From Brevibacillus parabrevis (GTDB lineage Bacteria; Bacillota; Bacilli; Brevibacillales; Brevibacillaceae), in NCBI RefSeq assembly GCF_003710905.1, contig NZ_RHHV01000012.1, positions 62,001 to 126,000 of the forward strand: a DNA stretch of 64,000 nucleotides, in the 5' to 3' direction. Under the pieces are notes generated by a model that worked only from the letters and a program-made list of their open reading frames with translations, was not told the DNA's origin and searched no databases. The position numbers were made by a program, and so were the translations under genes. Every line of letters starts with the position of its first letter. Position 1 is the first letter of the stretch. Positions 48,658 through 57,953 of this stretch are shown piece after piece.

Positions 48658-50703
48658 GTGAAAAAATGGGTTGTAAAAGCACTTCTTGTGTGTCTGGCTA
48701 CTGGCACCTTTTTGTCGGGAGTATCGGCTCCGCCAGCCATGGGAGCAGGGGCTGCAACATCTATGAAGAAAAACAGCCAAGTAGCAAAGCCCGTTTCGCA
48801 GCCTGTTCACAATATGATTATCTTTAACGACTATCAAGTGGCTGGCCAGGATTCAGGAGGGTGGAACTGGGTAAAAAATGACGAATTTATCCTTCCGCCA
48901 GATACTCCTCTCGATATCGACCTGCTGCAAACGACGTATGGTAGCGGCACGAACCTCAATAAAAGCGAGGTGATGCTTGACGGTGTTGCCATGCCGGAGT
49001 ACCAGGCCGAACAGCAGTCTTCGCAAAGCACGTTCCGTTGGCAAGTTCCCCGCTTTTCCATTCCGGCTGCCAAATTGACGGCTGGCCTGCATACACTCAC
49101 GTTTGTCGTATCAGATGCCAAAGGGCAGAAAAGCACCGTGCATGTGCGCTTTCAAGTAGAAGCGCAAAACTACCCGAGCGTTTTTGAAGGGGAGAAGGCT
49201 GAGGGCGAGGAAGTTCCAGCCGGCCGTCAGACAGTTATTTTCGGCATGATGGGCTCTACGAATTTTGCCAGCACGGTACCGGGAACGTGGAAAATGACCA
49301 ACAAAGCAACAGGTGCCGAGCTTAAAGCGGTACCGGGAACCGTTTTTGCGACGGGAACGCTGGCAAATGGAGAATACGATCTCGTGTTCACTCCCGATGA
49401 CATGAGCATGAGCATCTGGACGACAAATATTCGCGTCGGCATGGCGGAACTGTACATGGGAACGGACGCCAATGGTCAAAAGCTCTCGCAAGGCCAGCAA
49501 ATCTCTGCCCCTGCGGCTCCGGGAGTGGTTCCGCTGTATTCTCCCGTTGCCGGACGCTGGTCGGCGAATGGGACAGGACAGACTTTGACCGACTCCCAGC
49601 ATTTCGAGGTGGCGATTCCGGAAATGATGGCGGGAATGACGATGACGGTCACTTTTGAGCCGAATCAGACAACCAATCCTGACAACATCTGGGGCAGCTC
49701 AGCAACGGAAGTAAAAATTCAGGTTCCCGGTGCGCCCAACTCGTGTGATTCAGCGAGTGCAACTGCGACGATGGATGTGCTGATGCAGCAAAATGCGCAA
49801 TCCTCGATGATGGTCGAGCGGGAAAATTTGTCCTCGTCCGATATTACCGTAAAGCTTTACCAAAGACCTGTACATGTGATCTGGCTGGCGACAGCGGCGG
49901 AGCATGTGGAGCATGGCAGTGAAGCGTCAGACGACGAAGGGCCGGGCTTCTGGGCCGTTGACAACGTGGTGGTGGATGAATCGAAGCTGAACTGGGATCA
50001 TACAGCGCTCCTGCTGTCCAGCTACAAGCCAGGCCGACTCAAGGTGAACTATTACAGCAAGCGGGAGCCTCGCCAGTCGTGGTGCGGCTATATTCAAGTA
50101 ATTGAAGATGTCCGGCCAATCCCGGCTGTCCCCGCCTGCGACAAGGATGAATCAGGCTTGGCTCCTACCCAATCGCCGCTGCTGTTGATCAACAATCGCG
50201 GCAAGGAATATCGCGACGGGCAGACCATTTCAGTCAATTCCTTGGCAGAGCTGGACAATGACAGAGAGCTGCGGCTAAAAGCTACGTACGCAAAACGCAG
50301 CGGAAACAAAAAGCTGCGGGATGGAACGGGACGCAACGGCACGGCTTACTACATGCCGAACCTCGTCTGGACGTACGGAGAGACGCCAGTTGGCTCCAAT
50401 CAGACGACTGTTGGAGCGACGATTTCATCTGACAACACGGTTCAAGTGTTTTATGAAGGACAGGAAATCGCGCTTTTCGAGTCAGACCCGGATGATGAAT
50501 ACGAAGATGAGGGAATGTCATTCCTCGATTTGCGGCAAATTATCGAGGACAACGACGGAAAAGCAGGCGTCTACACAATCAAGGTGACCAACCATCTTAC
50601 GTACAAGACTTGCTCGCTTGTGCTAAAAGACAAAAAATACGTGAAAGACTTGAACGTCCAGGAACGAAATGAAATCATGTCTCTGAAAGTAGAAGTGAAA
50701 TAA
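48658..50703 (+). CDS. Large secreted protein of unknown function
   Basis: A 681-residue exported protein. GTG 48658 begins a standard signal peptide (VKKWVVKALLVCLATGTFLS, cleavage near AMGAGA). The mature part is rich in beta-strand, Thr, Ser and Gly and looks like several Ig-like modules, for example FILPPDTPLDIDLLQTTYGS and TAGLHTLTFVVSDAKGQ. No catalytic motif, cell-wall anchor or SLH repeat is visible. The ribosome site is weak. It has its own terminator and stands alone. I do not recognise the family. Confidence 0.75.
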   Translation: MKKWVVKALLVCLATGTFLSGVSAPPAMGAGAATSMKKNSQVAKPVSQPVHNMIIFNDYQVAGQDSGGWNWVKNDEFILPPDTPLDIDLLQTTYGSGTNLNKSEVMLDGVAMPEYQAEQQSSQSTFRWQVPRFSIPAAKLTAGLHTLTFVVSDAKGQKSTVHVRFQVEAQNYPSVFEGEKAEGEEVPAGRQTVIFGMMGSTNFASTVPGTWKMTNKATGAELKAVPGTVFATGTLANGEYDLVFTPDDMSMSIWTTNIRVGMAELYMGTDANGQKLSQGQQISAPAAPGVVPLYSPVAGRWSANGTGQTLTDSQHFEVAIPEMMAGMTMTVTFEPNQTTNPDNIWGSSATEVKIQVPGAPNSCDSASATATMDVLMQQNAQSSMMVERENLSSSDITVKLYQRPVHVIWLATAAEHVEHGSEASDDEGPGFWAVDNVVVDESKLNWDHTALLLSSYKPGRLKVNYYSKREPRQSWCGYIQVIEDVRPIPAVPACDKDESGLAPTQSPLLLINNRGKEYRDGQTISVNSLAELDNDRELRLKATYAKRSGNKKLRDGTGRNGTAYYMPNLVWTYGETPVGSNQTTVGATISSDNTVQVFYEGQEIALFESDPDDEYEDEGMSFLDLRQIIEDNDGKAGVYTIKVTNHLTYKTCSLVLKDKKYVKDLNVQERNEIMSLKVEVK

Positions 50704-50711
50704 GCAAACGT

Positions 50712-50739
50712 CCCCCTTGCAATTGGCAGGGGGGTTTTT
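50712..50739 (+). terminator. Terminator of the secreted-protein gene
   Basis: CCCCCTTGC-aatt-G-GCAGGGGGG with T5. Confidence 0.82.
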
Positions 50740-50774
50740 GTTGGGAAAAGTGCTCAAAGGGGAGGGCAAGCGAG

Positions 50775-50972
50775 ATGACCAGTGAACAGATCGCCATTCT
50801 GAAACAGTTCGGTTTTTGCATCGAAGGGGAGCAAGTGAAACATTTGAAGCTGGGAATCGTAACAGACAGTAAGGAATTTGCACGCTTTTCCACGCCTGAG
50901 CAGTTGCGGGAGCATATCAAACAGCTGCTTCGCAATCAGTGTTTATGGAAGCAAAAGCGCGGCGAGCAATAG
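50775..50972 (+). CDS. Small hypothetical protein (65 aa)
   Basis: A 65-residue soluble protein behind an excellent AAAGGGGAGG site. Sequence contains AILKQFGFCIEGEQVKHLKL and STPEQLREHIKQLL, an alpha/beta pattern like small Bacillales conserved proteins. It lies 40 bases before the EcsC-family gene and is probably cotranscribed with it. Family not recognised. Confidence 0.75.
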   Translation: MTSEQIAILKQFGFCIEGEQVKHLKLGIVTDSKEFARFSTPEQLREHIKQLLRNQCLWKQKRGEQ

Positions 50973-51011
50973 AAACGGAAGAGCGGAAAGGTGTGGGAGG
51001 GATTGGGACAG

Positions 51012-51839
51012 ATGGAGTCGAGAGCATATTTGCAGCAGGAGCTGGCAGCGGTAGAAGCATGGGAGAAAGATCAAAACGACTTGTGGTTTTGGGAAAAGCT
51101 GGGCAGGCTTCCTTTCGTCTGGCTGGATAAAATAACGCCGAATTTCGTCAGGGATAAGCTGGGAACGGCAGTAGACGAGATGGCGGCATTTCTTGAAACG
51201 GGAGGGACGTATCTCGTTTCGGATGCGGCGATTTACAGCAAGTTCGCTCAGCGGCTTGAGCAGGAGCAATCCGGTTCGAGGCAGCCGCGAGCAGAAGAGG
51301 TCGCAGGAGCGCCGCTTGTGCTCATGGATGAAGTGGCTCTTAATCTGAAAGAGTCGCGGGCGACTTTTGCCACGGTGCAAGGTGCGACGACGGGGATCGG
51401 CGGAATTTTTACATTGGCTATCGACATTCCGTTGCTTTTGGGCACTTCGTTGAAAGTGTTGCAAGAAATGGCCCTCTGCTACGGATATCGGCCAGAAGAA
51501 AAGCGAGAGCGCCTGTTCGTGGTCAAGTGTCTTCAATTTGCTTCCTCGGATATTGTCGGGAAAAAAGCGATTTTGGCTGAGCTTTCCCGGTTTGACGAGC
51601 CAGCTGCGCAGAAAGACGTCATCGCGCAATTGCAAGGCTGGCGGGAGGTCGTCGTGACGTACACCGAAAATTTCGGGTGGAAAAAGCTGTTTCAGCTGGT
51701 ACCGATTGCGGGTATTTTGTTCGGAGCGTACTTGAATCGTTCAACCGTACAGGATGTCGCCGAAGCGGGGAGAATGCTTTACCGCAAGCGGCGAATCCTG
51801 GAGCGATTGCGGGCACAGGACACAGCGCAGCGTGATTAA
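51012..51839 (+). CDS. EcsC-family protein
   Basis: A 275-residue protein of the EcsC family: an N-terminal helical part (WEKLGRLPFVWLDKITPNFV) and a hydrophobic Gly-rich core TTGIGGIFTLAIDIPLLLGT, followed by FQLVPIAGILFGAYLN. In B. subtilis EcsC is encoded next to the EcsAB exporter; here no ecsAB is adjacent. I chose ATG 51012 after GAGGGATTGG. Function unknown. Its stop overlaps the convergent acetyltransferase stop by four bases. Confidence 0.85.
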   Translation: MESRAYLQQELAAVEAWEKDQNDLWFWEKLGRLPFVWLDKITPNFVRDKLGTAVDEMAAFLETGGTYLVSDAAIYSKFAQRLEQEQSGSRQPRAEEVAGAPLVLMDEVALNLKESRATFATVQGATTGIGGIFTLAIDIPLLLGTSLKVLQEMALCYGYRPEEKRERLFVVKCLQFASSDIVGKKAILAELSRFDEPAAQKDVIAQLQGWREVVVTYTENFGWKKLFQLVPIAGILFGAYLNRSTVQDVAEAGRMLYRKRRILERLRAQDTAQRD

Positions 51840-52381
51840 GCCAGGTCTTCGGCTGTCAGCGCGAAAATCAGATGATCTTCCCACACGCCGTTGATCTGCA
51901 AGTAGCGCAAGGACAACCCTTCCTTGCGAAAACCGTTTTTCTCCAAAACGCGAATAGAGGCCGTATTGCGAGGCATGACAGCGGCTTGCACGCGGTGCAA
52001 ACCGGCTTCTTGAAAGGCGAAAGCGAGAGCGAGCCTGACGGCGGCTGTCGTGTAGCCTTTTTGGTTGCAGCTTTGATCCATGAAGTAACCGATGGTTGCG
52101 TTTTGCCAGGCGCCGCGTACGACGTTTGACAGGGCAACACGGCCGATCATGTCGTCCGTTTCGCGCAGAAAGACGCCAAAAGCGTAGCCTGTGCCAGCGG
52201 CAAAGTCTTTTTCCGCCTGGGCGATTTGTTCCTGTTGGCCCGTGAGCGTCAAAAAGGAAGACGACCGAATCGGTTCAAAAGGTTGCAAAAAAGCATGATT
52301 ACGCAGCCGAAGCTCAAGAAGCTCGGCTGCGTCGTCCATGCCCAGAGGTCGCAGATAGACCGTTTCTGTATGTAGCGTCAT
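51836..52381 (-). CDS. GNAT acetyltransferase (RimJ/RimL-like)
   Basis: A 181-residue N-acetyltransferase. RimJ-like features are VYLRPLGMDDAAELLELR, IGYFMDQSCNQKGYTTAAVR (acetyl-CoA loop), and PRNTASIRVLEKNGFRKEG. I chose ATG 52381 because GGGAGG lies upstream. Relatives acetylate ribosomal-protein N-termini or other amines; the substrate is not visible. Length is normal. Confidence 0.9.
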   Translation of the reverse strand: MTLHTETVYLRPLGMDDAAELLELRLRNHAFLQPFEPIRSSSFLTLTGQQEQIAQAEKDFAAGTGYAFGVFLRETDDMIGRVALSNVVRGAWQNATIGYFMDQSCNQKGYTTAAVRLALAFAFQEAGLHRVQAAVMPRNTASIRVLEKNGFRKEGLSLRYLQINGVWEDHLIFALTAEDLA

Positions 52382-52473
52382 GATATCAATCCTCCCTGGA
52401 AAAAGTCGGATCGACATTGTACCATGACTTGATTTAAGTGGAAAGGCTTTTTCTTTTCAGCGGCCTTCTGGTC

Positions 52474-52917
52474 TTAGCCCAGCAATTCGGAGAAAGAAAC
52501 GCCAAACGCCTTGCAGGTTTCCACTTCTTTCGCTGTAGGGGACAGCTCGATTTTCAAGCCTTCAAGTGGTGTTTCCGCACCGCGCTCGCTCGCCTTTTTC
52601 AAGAGAGTATCTACGGCAGCGCCAACGTGCTCGTAAGCGGAATCGCAGGAACCGAATGCGACTACTTTTTTGCCAGTCAGATCGATGTCGTCCATCTCTT
52701 CGTAGAAGTCCAGGCACTCGTCCGGAAGATCGCCGTCGCCCCAAGTGTAAGCGCCGAGCAGGATGCCATCGTAGTCCTCAAGTTCCTTGGCTGTTGCGTC
52801 CATCACTTCTTTTATCTCCAGCTCTTTTCCTGTGGATCGAATACCCTCAGCAATCGCTTCAGCAATCTCTTGTGTGTTTCCAGTCATGCTTGCGTAAACC
52901 ATCAAAATGCGGCTCAT
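52474..52917 (-). CDS. Short-chain flavodoxin, Fur-regulated
   Basis: A 147-residue FMN electron carrier. The phosphate loop is ASMTGNTQEIAEAI, followed by YDGILLGAYTWGDGDLPDE and VVAFGSCDSAYEHVGAAVD. Flavodoxins replace ferredoxin under iron starvation, and the two Fur boxes over the promoter (52940-52987) show direct iron control. ATG 52917 follows GGAGG. Monocistronic. Confidence 0.95.
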   Translation of the reverse strand: MSRILMVYASMTGNTQEIAEAIAEGIRSTGKELEIKEVMDATAKELEDYDGILLGAYTWGDGDLPDECLDFYEEMDDIDLTGKKVVAFGSCDSAYEHVGAAVDTLLKKASERGAETPLEGLKIELSPTAKEVETCKAFGVSFSELLG

Positions 52918-52939
52918 AAGGTTGAAACCCTCCAAATAA

Positions 52940-52995
52940 GATAATGAAAATCATTCTCACAAAAATAAGATAATGAAAATGATTCTCGTTGTCAA
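52940..52995 (-). promoter_or_regulatory. Flavodoxin promoter with tandem Fur boxes
   Basis: On the minus strand TTGACA (52995-52990), 17 bases, TATCTT (52972-52967). Fur boxes GATAATGAAAATCATTCTC (52940-52958) and GATAATGAAAATGATTCTC (52969-52987), written on the plus strand, match the 19-base consensus at 17 and 16 positions by eye. One lies between -35 and -10, the other over the start of transcription. Confidence 0.88.
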
Positions 52996-53060
52996 CGATT
53001 TTTTTTCTTTCTATAAAGCTGTTGCCACATGGGAATGATTTTGGTAGAGTTAAATGAAAT

Positions 53061-53066
53061 TATAAT
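53061..53066 (+). promoter_or_regulatory. -10 box of the lysine riboswitch transcript
   Basis: A perfect TATAAT with a weak -35 (TTTTGG, 16 bases upstream), starting the leader just before the aptamer. Confidence 0.55.
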
Positions 53067-53077
53067 ATTGGAAGTCT

Positions 53078-53258
53078 AAATAGAGGTGCGCCGAAGAATA
53101 GTACATCTTTTCGTCATCTGCCGGGGGGCGGGAAAAGGAGGAAAGGCTAAAGCGCCGAAGCGGTTGTTGTTCCCCTCGAACAGCAGCGGCTGGGGTGGCT
53201 CATGAACAATGAACATCCTGTCACAAAAGACGATTGTCTTCTTGTGGAGCGCTATTTA
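53078..53258 (+). promoter_or_regulatory. Lysine riboswitch (L box)
   Basis: Conserved L-box elements appear in order: AGAGGTGCG, GGAAAGGCTAAAGCGCCGAAG, GCTGGGGTGGCTC and the closing GTGGAGCGCTATT, which pairs with the start. It precedes lysine/DAP biosynthesis genes, its normal place. A terminator follows at 53280. Confidence 0.92.
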
Positions 53259-53279
53259 CGATTTGCTTGGGCAGTTTGG

Positions 53280-53317
53280 AAAGCAATGAGATAGCGAATG
53301 CACTCATTGCTTTTTTT
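53280..53317 (+). terminator. Riboswitch-controlled terminator before dapH
   Basis: AAAGCAATGAG / CTCATTGCTTT with T7, between the L box and dapH. Confidence 0.9.
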
Positions 53318-53365
53318 AGTCAATTTAAACAAGGCAAGGTTTTGACCAAAAAGGAGGATTTACCT

Positions 53366-54076
53366 GTGAACATGATGGATGCAAATGAAATTATCGCGTT
53401 TATTCAAAAAAGCGAAAAGAAAACACCTGTGAAAGTATACGTGAAAGGCAATCTGGAGGGCATTGACTTCGGTGCCAGCGCAAAAACGTTCATCACTGGC
53501 TCTACTGGCGTCGTCTTTGGCGAGTGGAAAGAGATCGAGCCTGTTTTGGCTGCAAACGCCGACAAAATCGAGGACTACGTGGTAGAAAGCGACCGCCGCA
53601 ATTCCGCGATTCCATTGCTCGATACAAAAGGCATCCAGGCTCGCATCGAGCCGGGCGCGATCATCCGTGACCAGGTTACCATCGGAAACAAAGCGGTGAT
53701 CATGATGGGAGCTTCGATCAATATTGGCGCGGTAATTGGCGAAGGCACGATGATCGACATGAACGTGGTTGTAGGTGGACGCGGTACAATCGGGAAAAAT
53801 TGCCACATCGGCGCTGGTTCTGTCATTGCAGGCGTTATTGAGCCGCCTTCCGCACAGCCGGTTGTTGTCGAAGACGATGTCGTGATCGGTGCCAATGCGG
53901 TTATCCTCGAAGGCGTTCGCGTAGGAAAAGGCGCGGTCGTAGCAGCAGGCGCGGTCGTGATTGAGGATGTGCCGCCATACGTGGTTGTTGCGGGCACACC
54001 TGCTCGTGTCATCAAACAAATCGACGACAAAACTCGCTCCAAGACGGAGATCAAGCAGGAGCTACGTCAGCTGTAG
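53366..54076 (+). CDS. dapH: Tetrahydrodipicolinate N-acetyltransferase
   Basis: A 236-residue left-handed beta-helix acetyltransferase that acetylates tetrahydrodipicolinate in the acetylase branch of DAP/lysine synthesis. The N-terminal domain begins [19 protein letters not shown]; hexapeptide repeats run from about residue 90 ([51 protein letters not shown]). I chose GTG 53366, 8 bases from AAAGGAGG; ATGs follow two and three codons later. Under lysine riboswitch control. Confidence 0.95.
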   Translation: MNMMDANEIIAFIQKSEKKTPVKVYVKGNLEGIDFGASAKTFITGSTGVVFGEWKEIEPVLAANADKIEDYVVESDRRNSAIPLLDTKGIQARIEPGAIIRDQVTIGNKAVIMMGASINIGAVIGEGTMIDMNVVVGGRGTIGKNCHIGAGSVIAGVIEPPSAQPVVVEDDVVIGANAVILEGVRVGKGAVVAAGAVVIEDVPPYVVVAGTPARVIKQIDDKTRSKTEIKQELRQL

Positions 54077-54090
54077 GGGAGAGAGCTCAC

Positions 54091-55305
54091 ATGGACTGGC
54101 GTACGCTCGACGAACAATACATCGTCTCTTCTTATAAACGTTTGCCTATCGCGATCGCCAAAGGGGAAGGAAACTACCTGTACGATACAGCGGGCAACAA
54201 GTATTTGGACCTGTTTACGGGCCTGGCAGTCAATGTGCTGGGCCACTCCCACCCGCGGATTGTTCAGGCGCTGCGCGATCAGGGAGAACGTTTCCTGCAC
54301 ATTTCCAACGTATTTTTGAACCAGCCGGCGATCTTGTTGGCCAAGCGGCTGGTCGAGCAGACGATCCCGGGAAAAGTGTTCTTCACCAATTCCGGCGCAG
54401 AGGCGACCGAGTCGGCGATCAAAATGATTCACAAATGGACGAAGACCGACGGAGCGGGACGCGAAGGGATCGTCGTCCTGCGCAACAGCTTTCACGGCAG
54501 GACGCTGGGCGCCGTTCGGCTGACCAGGCAAGCGCACGTCTATCAAGATTTTCCGCAGCCGGATTTTCCCGTGTACGAGCTTGATCCGGAGGACACAGCC
54601 GGATTGCGCGCCATCTGTCGCGAGGCAAAGCCAGCAGCCGTCCTGATGGAGCCTGTTCTTGGCTCTGGTGGTGTCGTGCCTTTGTCTGTAGACTTTTTGC
54701 GCGAGGTGGCGACCATTTGCCAAGAGGAAGGCATGCTGTTTGCCATGGATGAAATCCAGACAGGCATGGGACGGACGGGAAAACTGTTTGCCTACGAGCA
54801 CGCAGGCGTGACGCCAGATTTGATCCTGTTTGCCAAAGGCGTAGGCGGCGGACTTCCGCTCGGTGGCGTCATTGCCGGGACGAAGCTGATGAACCAGTTC
54901 AAGCCGGGAGATCACGGCACGACTTTTGCGCCGTCTCCGCTTTCGGCTGCTTTGGGCAATGTCGTGCTGGACGAACTGCTCGATCCCGCATTTGCAGCGA
55001 GCGTAGACGAAGTGATTGCCTACCTGTGGGCTGGACTGGAAGCACTGCGTGAGCGCCTCCCGGAACAGCTTCAGGCGCTGCGCGGCAAAGGCATGATGGT
55101 GGGAATCCCGCTCAGTGCTGCTCCCGAAGAGGTCAGCCGCTTGCAGCAAGCCATGCTGGATCGGGGAGTTCTCGTGGATGTGACGCAAAAAACGATTGTT
55201 CGCTTGCTGCCGCCGCTCACTTTGACCAAGGAAGACGTAGACCGTTTCCTGGAAAGCTTTGCAGCGGAACTGGCTGAGCTTCAAGGGGCAAAAGGGGAGG
55301 CGTAA
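54091..55305 (+). CDS. Class III aminotransferase, probable N-acetyl-LL-DAP aminotransferase
   Basis: A 404-residue PLP enzyme of the ArgD/acetylornithine family: FFTNSGAEATESAIKM, NSFHGRTLGAVRLT, the Asp in FAMDEIQTGMGRTGK and the PLP Lys in LILFAKGVGGGLPLGG. Its position between dapH and dapL, 14 bases after one and 3 before the other, under the lysine riboswitch, indicates the missing N-acetyl-LL-2-amino-6-oxopimelate transamination step. Bacillus uses the class I enzyme PatA for this. ArgD-type enzymes are known to accept DAP intermediates elsewhere. Assignment is by context. Confidence 0.8.
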   Translation: MDWRTLDEQYIVSSYKRLPIAIAKGEGNYLYDTAGNKYLDLFTGLAVNVLGHSHPRIVQALRDQGERFLHISNVFLNQPAILLAKRLVEQTIPGKVFFTNSGAEATESAIKMIHKWTKTDGAGREGIVVLRNSFHGRTLGAVRLTRQAHVYQDFPQPDFPVYELDPEDTAGLRAICREAKPAAVLMEPVLGSGGVVPLSVDFLREVATICQEEGMLFAMDEIQTGMGRTGKLFAYEHAGVTPDLILFAKGVGGGLPLGGVIAGTKLMNQFKPGDHGTTFAPSPLSAALGNVVLDELLDPAFAASVDEVIAYLWAGLEALRERLPEQLQALRGKGMMVGIPLSAAPEEVSRLQQAMLDRGVLVDVTQKTIVRLLPPLTLTKEDVDRFLESFAAELAELQGAKGEA

Positions 55306-55308
55306 GCG

Positions 55309-56442
55309 ATGACGACATCTTTGTTTACCCAAATTCGCCGCGATCTGCACCAAATTCCCGAGCCGGGCTTTCAAGAGGTAAAAACGCAAAAGTATTTGCT
55401 CGATTACCTGGAGAAGCTTCCGCAAGATCGGCTGGAGATCAAGACGTGGCGCACCGGGATTTTGGTCAAGGTTGCCGGAACCAATCCGAAGCGGACGATT
55501 GCCTGGCGGACTGACATGGACGGCTTGCCGATTGCAGAGGAGACGTCCTATCCGTTTCGCTCGTTGCATGAAGGGTATATGCATGCGTGCGGACACGACA
55601 TGCACATGGCGATTGCTCTCGGGCTGCTGACGCATTTTGTGCAGCAGCCGATCGCAGATCACCTGCTGTTCCTGTTTCAGCCGGCGGAAGAAGGGCCAGG
55701 CGGCGCCCTGCCGATGATGGAGAGCGAAGAGTTTGCGCTCTGGCGGCCCGACTGCATTTTTGCCCTGCATATCGCTCCCGAGTACCCTGTGGGGCATATT
55801 GCTACAAAGCCGGGCATTTTGTTTGCGAACACGTCCGAATTGTACATCGATTTGGTCGGAAAAGGCGGACATGCGGCGTTCCCGCACAAAGCAAATGACA
55901 TGGTAGTTGCCGGGAGCCATCTGGTGACGCAGCTACAGTCGATCATTTCGCGCAACATCGACCCGCTCGATTCGGCTGTCGTGACCATCGGCAAGCTGGA
56001 GGGCGGAACCAAGCAGAACATCATCGCCGAGAAGGCGCGGCTGGAAGGGACGATTCGCACGTTCTCGACAGAGTCCATGGCTCTGGTCAAAGCGAGGATT
56101 GAATCGCTAGTAAAAGGGATCGAGGCCGGTTTTGACTGTACAGCATCCATTGACTACGGCGTGGGCTACTGCCAGGTGTACAACGAAGAAAAGCTCACGA
56201 CAGCGTTCATGGACTGGGTGCGCGAGCATGGGGAGGATGTGACGCTGATCGCCTGCAAGGAAGCGATGACCGGAGAAGACTTCGGCTACTTCCTGCAAGA
56301 GATTCCCGGCTTTTTGTTCTGGCTGGGCGTTCATACCCCCTACGGTTTGCATCATGCCAAAATCGAGCCGAGCGAGGAAGCGATCGAAGTCGCCATTCGT
56401 CTCGTCTCCCGGTATTTTACCTGGCTTTCGCAGCAAGACTAG
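55309..56442 (+). CDS. dapL: N-acetyldiaminopimelate deacetylase
   Basis: A 377-residue M20 metallopeptidase-fold enzyme that removes acetyl from N-acetyl-LL-DAP. Metal and catalytic motifs: [30 protein letters not shown] with the Glu pair, and [10 protein letters not shown]; the dimerisation insert lies at about residues 180-290. It follows YkuR-type proteins in length. Last gene of the lysine-riboswitch operon. Confidence 0.93.
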   Translation: MTTSLFTQIRRDLHQIPEPGFQEVKTQKYLLDYLEKLPQDRLEIKTWRTGILVKVAGTNPKRTIAWRTDMDGLPIAEETSYPFRSLHEGYMHACGHDMHMAIALGLLTHFVQQPIADHLLFLFQPAEEGPGGALPMMESEEFALWRPDCIFALHIAPEYPVGHIATKPGILFANTSELYIDLVGKGGHAAFPHKANDMVVAGSHLVTQLQSIISRNIDPLDSAVVTIGKLEGGTKQNIIAEKARLEGTIRTFSTESMALVKARIESLVKGIEAGFDCTASIDYGVGYCQVYNEEKLTTAFMDWVREHGEDVTLIACKEAMTGEDFGYFLQEIPGFLFWLGVHTPYGLHHAKIEPSEEAIEVAIRLVSRYFTWLSQQD

Positions 56443-56459
56443 CGTGCGACGGCAAAAGA

Positions 56460-56488
56460 AGAGCGGCTGTGCTGGCCGTTCTTTTTTT
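56460..56488 (+). terminator. Terminator of the dap operon
   Basis: AGAGCGGC / GCCGTTCT with T7. The following 56489-56732 stretch contains no gene I can support. Confidence 0.82.
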
Positions 56489-56732
56489 ATCGGCCAATAC
56501 CAATAGTGTGCGGACGGCCATACGCCCGCATTGTCAAGAGTCCGGAGTGGTTATTCACAAAATGGTGAACAAGTCTTTCTTCCTGTGCGGCCGTTGCTTG
56601 TGGATTCTGTGGATATTGTTGAAAAAACTTGTCTTTGCACCACAACTATTTGCCGTTTTTCACGTATAAACTAGAGAGAAGAAATTCCGGAAGAACAAGC
56701 GCTGCCGCGCACACATACAGGAGGATTATGAC

Positions 56733-57329
56733 ATGAAAAAAGCATGGTTATCGGCCTTGTTGGCGCTGACTGTAGCGGGAGTCGGGACTACCGCTGCTTT
56801 GGGAGAAGGTGCGTTGCGCGTATTTGTCGGCTCAGAAACGATTGCGAGTGACATGCCGGCTTCCAAAGCTGATTCGGTTGAATCGTTGGTCAATAAGCTT
56901 GGCGGATTCGTCGATTACGATCAGAAAACAGGAAAGCTGCAAGTAGTCAAGCCCAATGTAAACATCATTGTCCTGGAAGGGATTCAGCAGACACGCAACA
57001 AAACAATCGTGTTCAGCAACCCGATCAAAGGCTACAGTGACAAAAATGTTCCGCGCACCTTCAACGTCTTTGTCGAAGTGGACGAAGCTCCCGTCGCCAA
57101 AGACTTGCGTATACAACTGGTTCTGATCGGACCGGATGGCAAAGAAGTAAGCAGAGGAAAAGAGCTGAAGTATTCGACGCAAAACGCGAACAGCTTCTAT
57201 TTCGCCGAGCCGTTTGTTTCGACCAAGCTGGAGGACTACGGCAATTACAAGGTGCAAGTCCAAATGAAGTCGGAGAAGTTCCCTACGTATGTCGTAGTAG
57301 GCGAAAACACTTTTACGGTAGGGCGATAA
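56733..57329 (+). CDS. Secreted protein of unknown function
   Basis: A 198-residue exported protein: signal peptide about residues 1-24 (LSALLALTVAGVGTTAALGE), then a region resembling copper-amine-oxidase N-terminal (stalk) domains (SVESLVNKLGGFVDYDQKTG), then a beta-rich part with LVLIGPDGKEVSRGKEL. ATG 56733 follows CAGGAGG. No catalytic motif. Such modules are common in Paenibacillaceae envelope proteins. Monocistronic as far as can be seen. Confidence 0.78.
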   Translation: MKKAWLSALLALTVAGVGTTAALGEGALRVFVGSETIASDMPASKADSVESLVNKLGGFVDYDQKTGKLQVVKPNVNIIVLEGIQQTRNKTIVFSNPIKGYSDKNVPRTFNVFVEVDEAPVAKDLRIQLVLIGPDGKEVSRGKELKYSTQNANSFYFAEPFVSTKLEDYGNYKVQVQMKSEKFPTYVVVGENTFTVGR

Positions 57330-57442
57330 ATTAAATGGCTTGGAAACGTTCCCACTTGGCTTGGTCACATGGTATAATAGACTGAATAAACCAATATACA
57401 TGTTGAAAGCAAGTACATGAAAGAAAGGAACGATGGGAGCAG

Positions 57443-57805
57443 ATGGAGACAAATCCCCCGCGATCGTCCACGGATGTAGAAGGCCCGAGTATACACATTG
57501 CCTGGAAAGATGAGCATTCGATTCAGGCAGAGTGGAGTATGACGAAGGAGTTCGAGCAGGAAGTGGAGAAGAAATTTGCGATACCTTTTGCCGAACTGCC
57601 GTTTGTCCTGCGCCTTTTTGACGTGACTGAGCGCAAAGAGATCCGTAACGATGGCACAGACCTTTACACTGATTTTGATATTAATCACCGCTCTTCCGAA
57701 TGGATTTTGTACGGAGTCACGCAAGGATTGGAATATTGCGTCGATCTCGGCATTCGGATGGTGGATGGAAGGTTCTATTCGCTGTCAAGATCTCAAATGA
57801 TTTGA
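57443..57805 (+). CDS. DUF4912-type domain protein
   Basis: A 120-residue soluble protein resembling DUF4912: SIHIAWKDEHSIQAEW, FVLRLFDVTERKEI, then SEWILYGVTQGLEYCVDLGI, the strand-turn-strand pattern of that family. ATG 57443 has only a poorly spaced ribosome site, so the exact start is uncertain. A TATAAT lies at 57373-57378. Function unknown; it may bind carbohydrate or wall polymers, which is speculative. Confidence 0.7.
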   Translation: METNPPRSSTDVEGPSIHIAWKDEHSIQAEWSMTKEFEQEVEKKFAIPFAELPFVLRLFDVTERKEIRNDGTDLYTDFDINHRSSEWILYGVTQGLEYCVDLGIRMVDGRFYSLSRSQMI

Positions 57806-57888
57806 TCAACGTGCTCGTTTGATTTGGCTGTTTGGATGTGTGATCCAAGGCAGCCGCATAGGAAGTAGTACCCGTTTTCTTATAAGGA

Positions 57889-57935
57889 AAAAGCCCCGCT
57901 GGCCCACGTTTTCGTGTGGCTGGAACGGGGCTTTT
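57889..57935. terminator. Bidirectional terminator
   Basis: AAAAAGCCCCG / CGGGGCTTTT arms with an inner CCCACG/CGTGTGG stem. It lies between the DUF4912 gene and the leftward glucosaminidase. Confidence 0.85.
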
Positions 57936-57953
57936 ATTTTTGCGGCGGATGGC

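Noticed and set aside
56551..56620. DnaA-box-like sequences (TTATTCACA, TGTGGATAT)
   Set aside because: Only two or three degenerate boxes, no AT-rich unwinding region and no replication genes nearby; probably chance.
56469..56669. 66-codon frame between dapL and the secreted protein
   Set aside because: It starts within the dap operon terminator and lacks a ribosome site.
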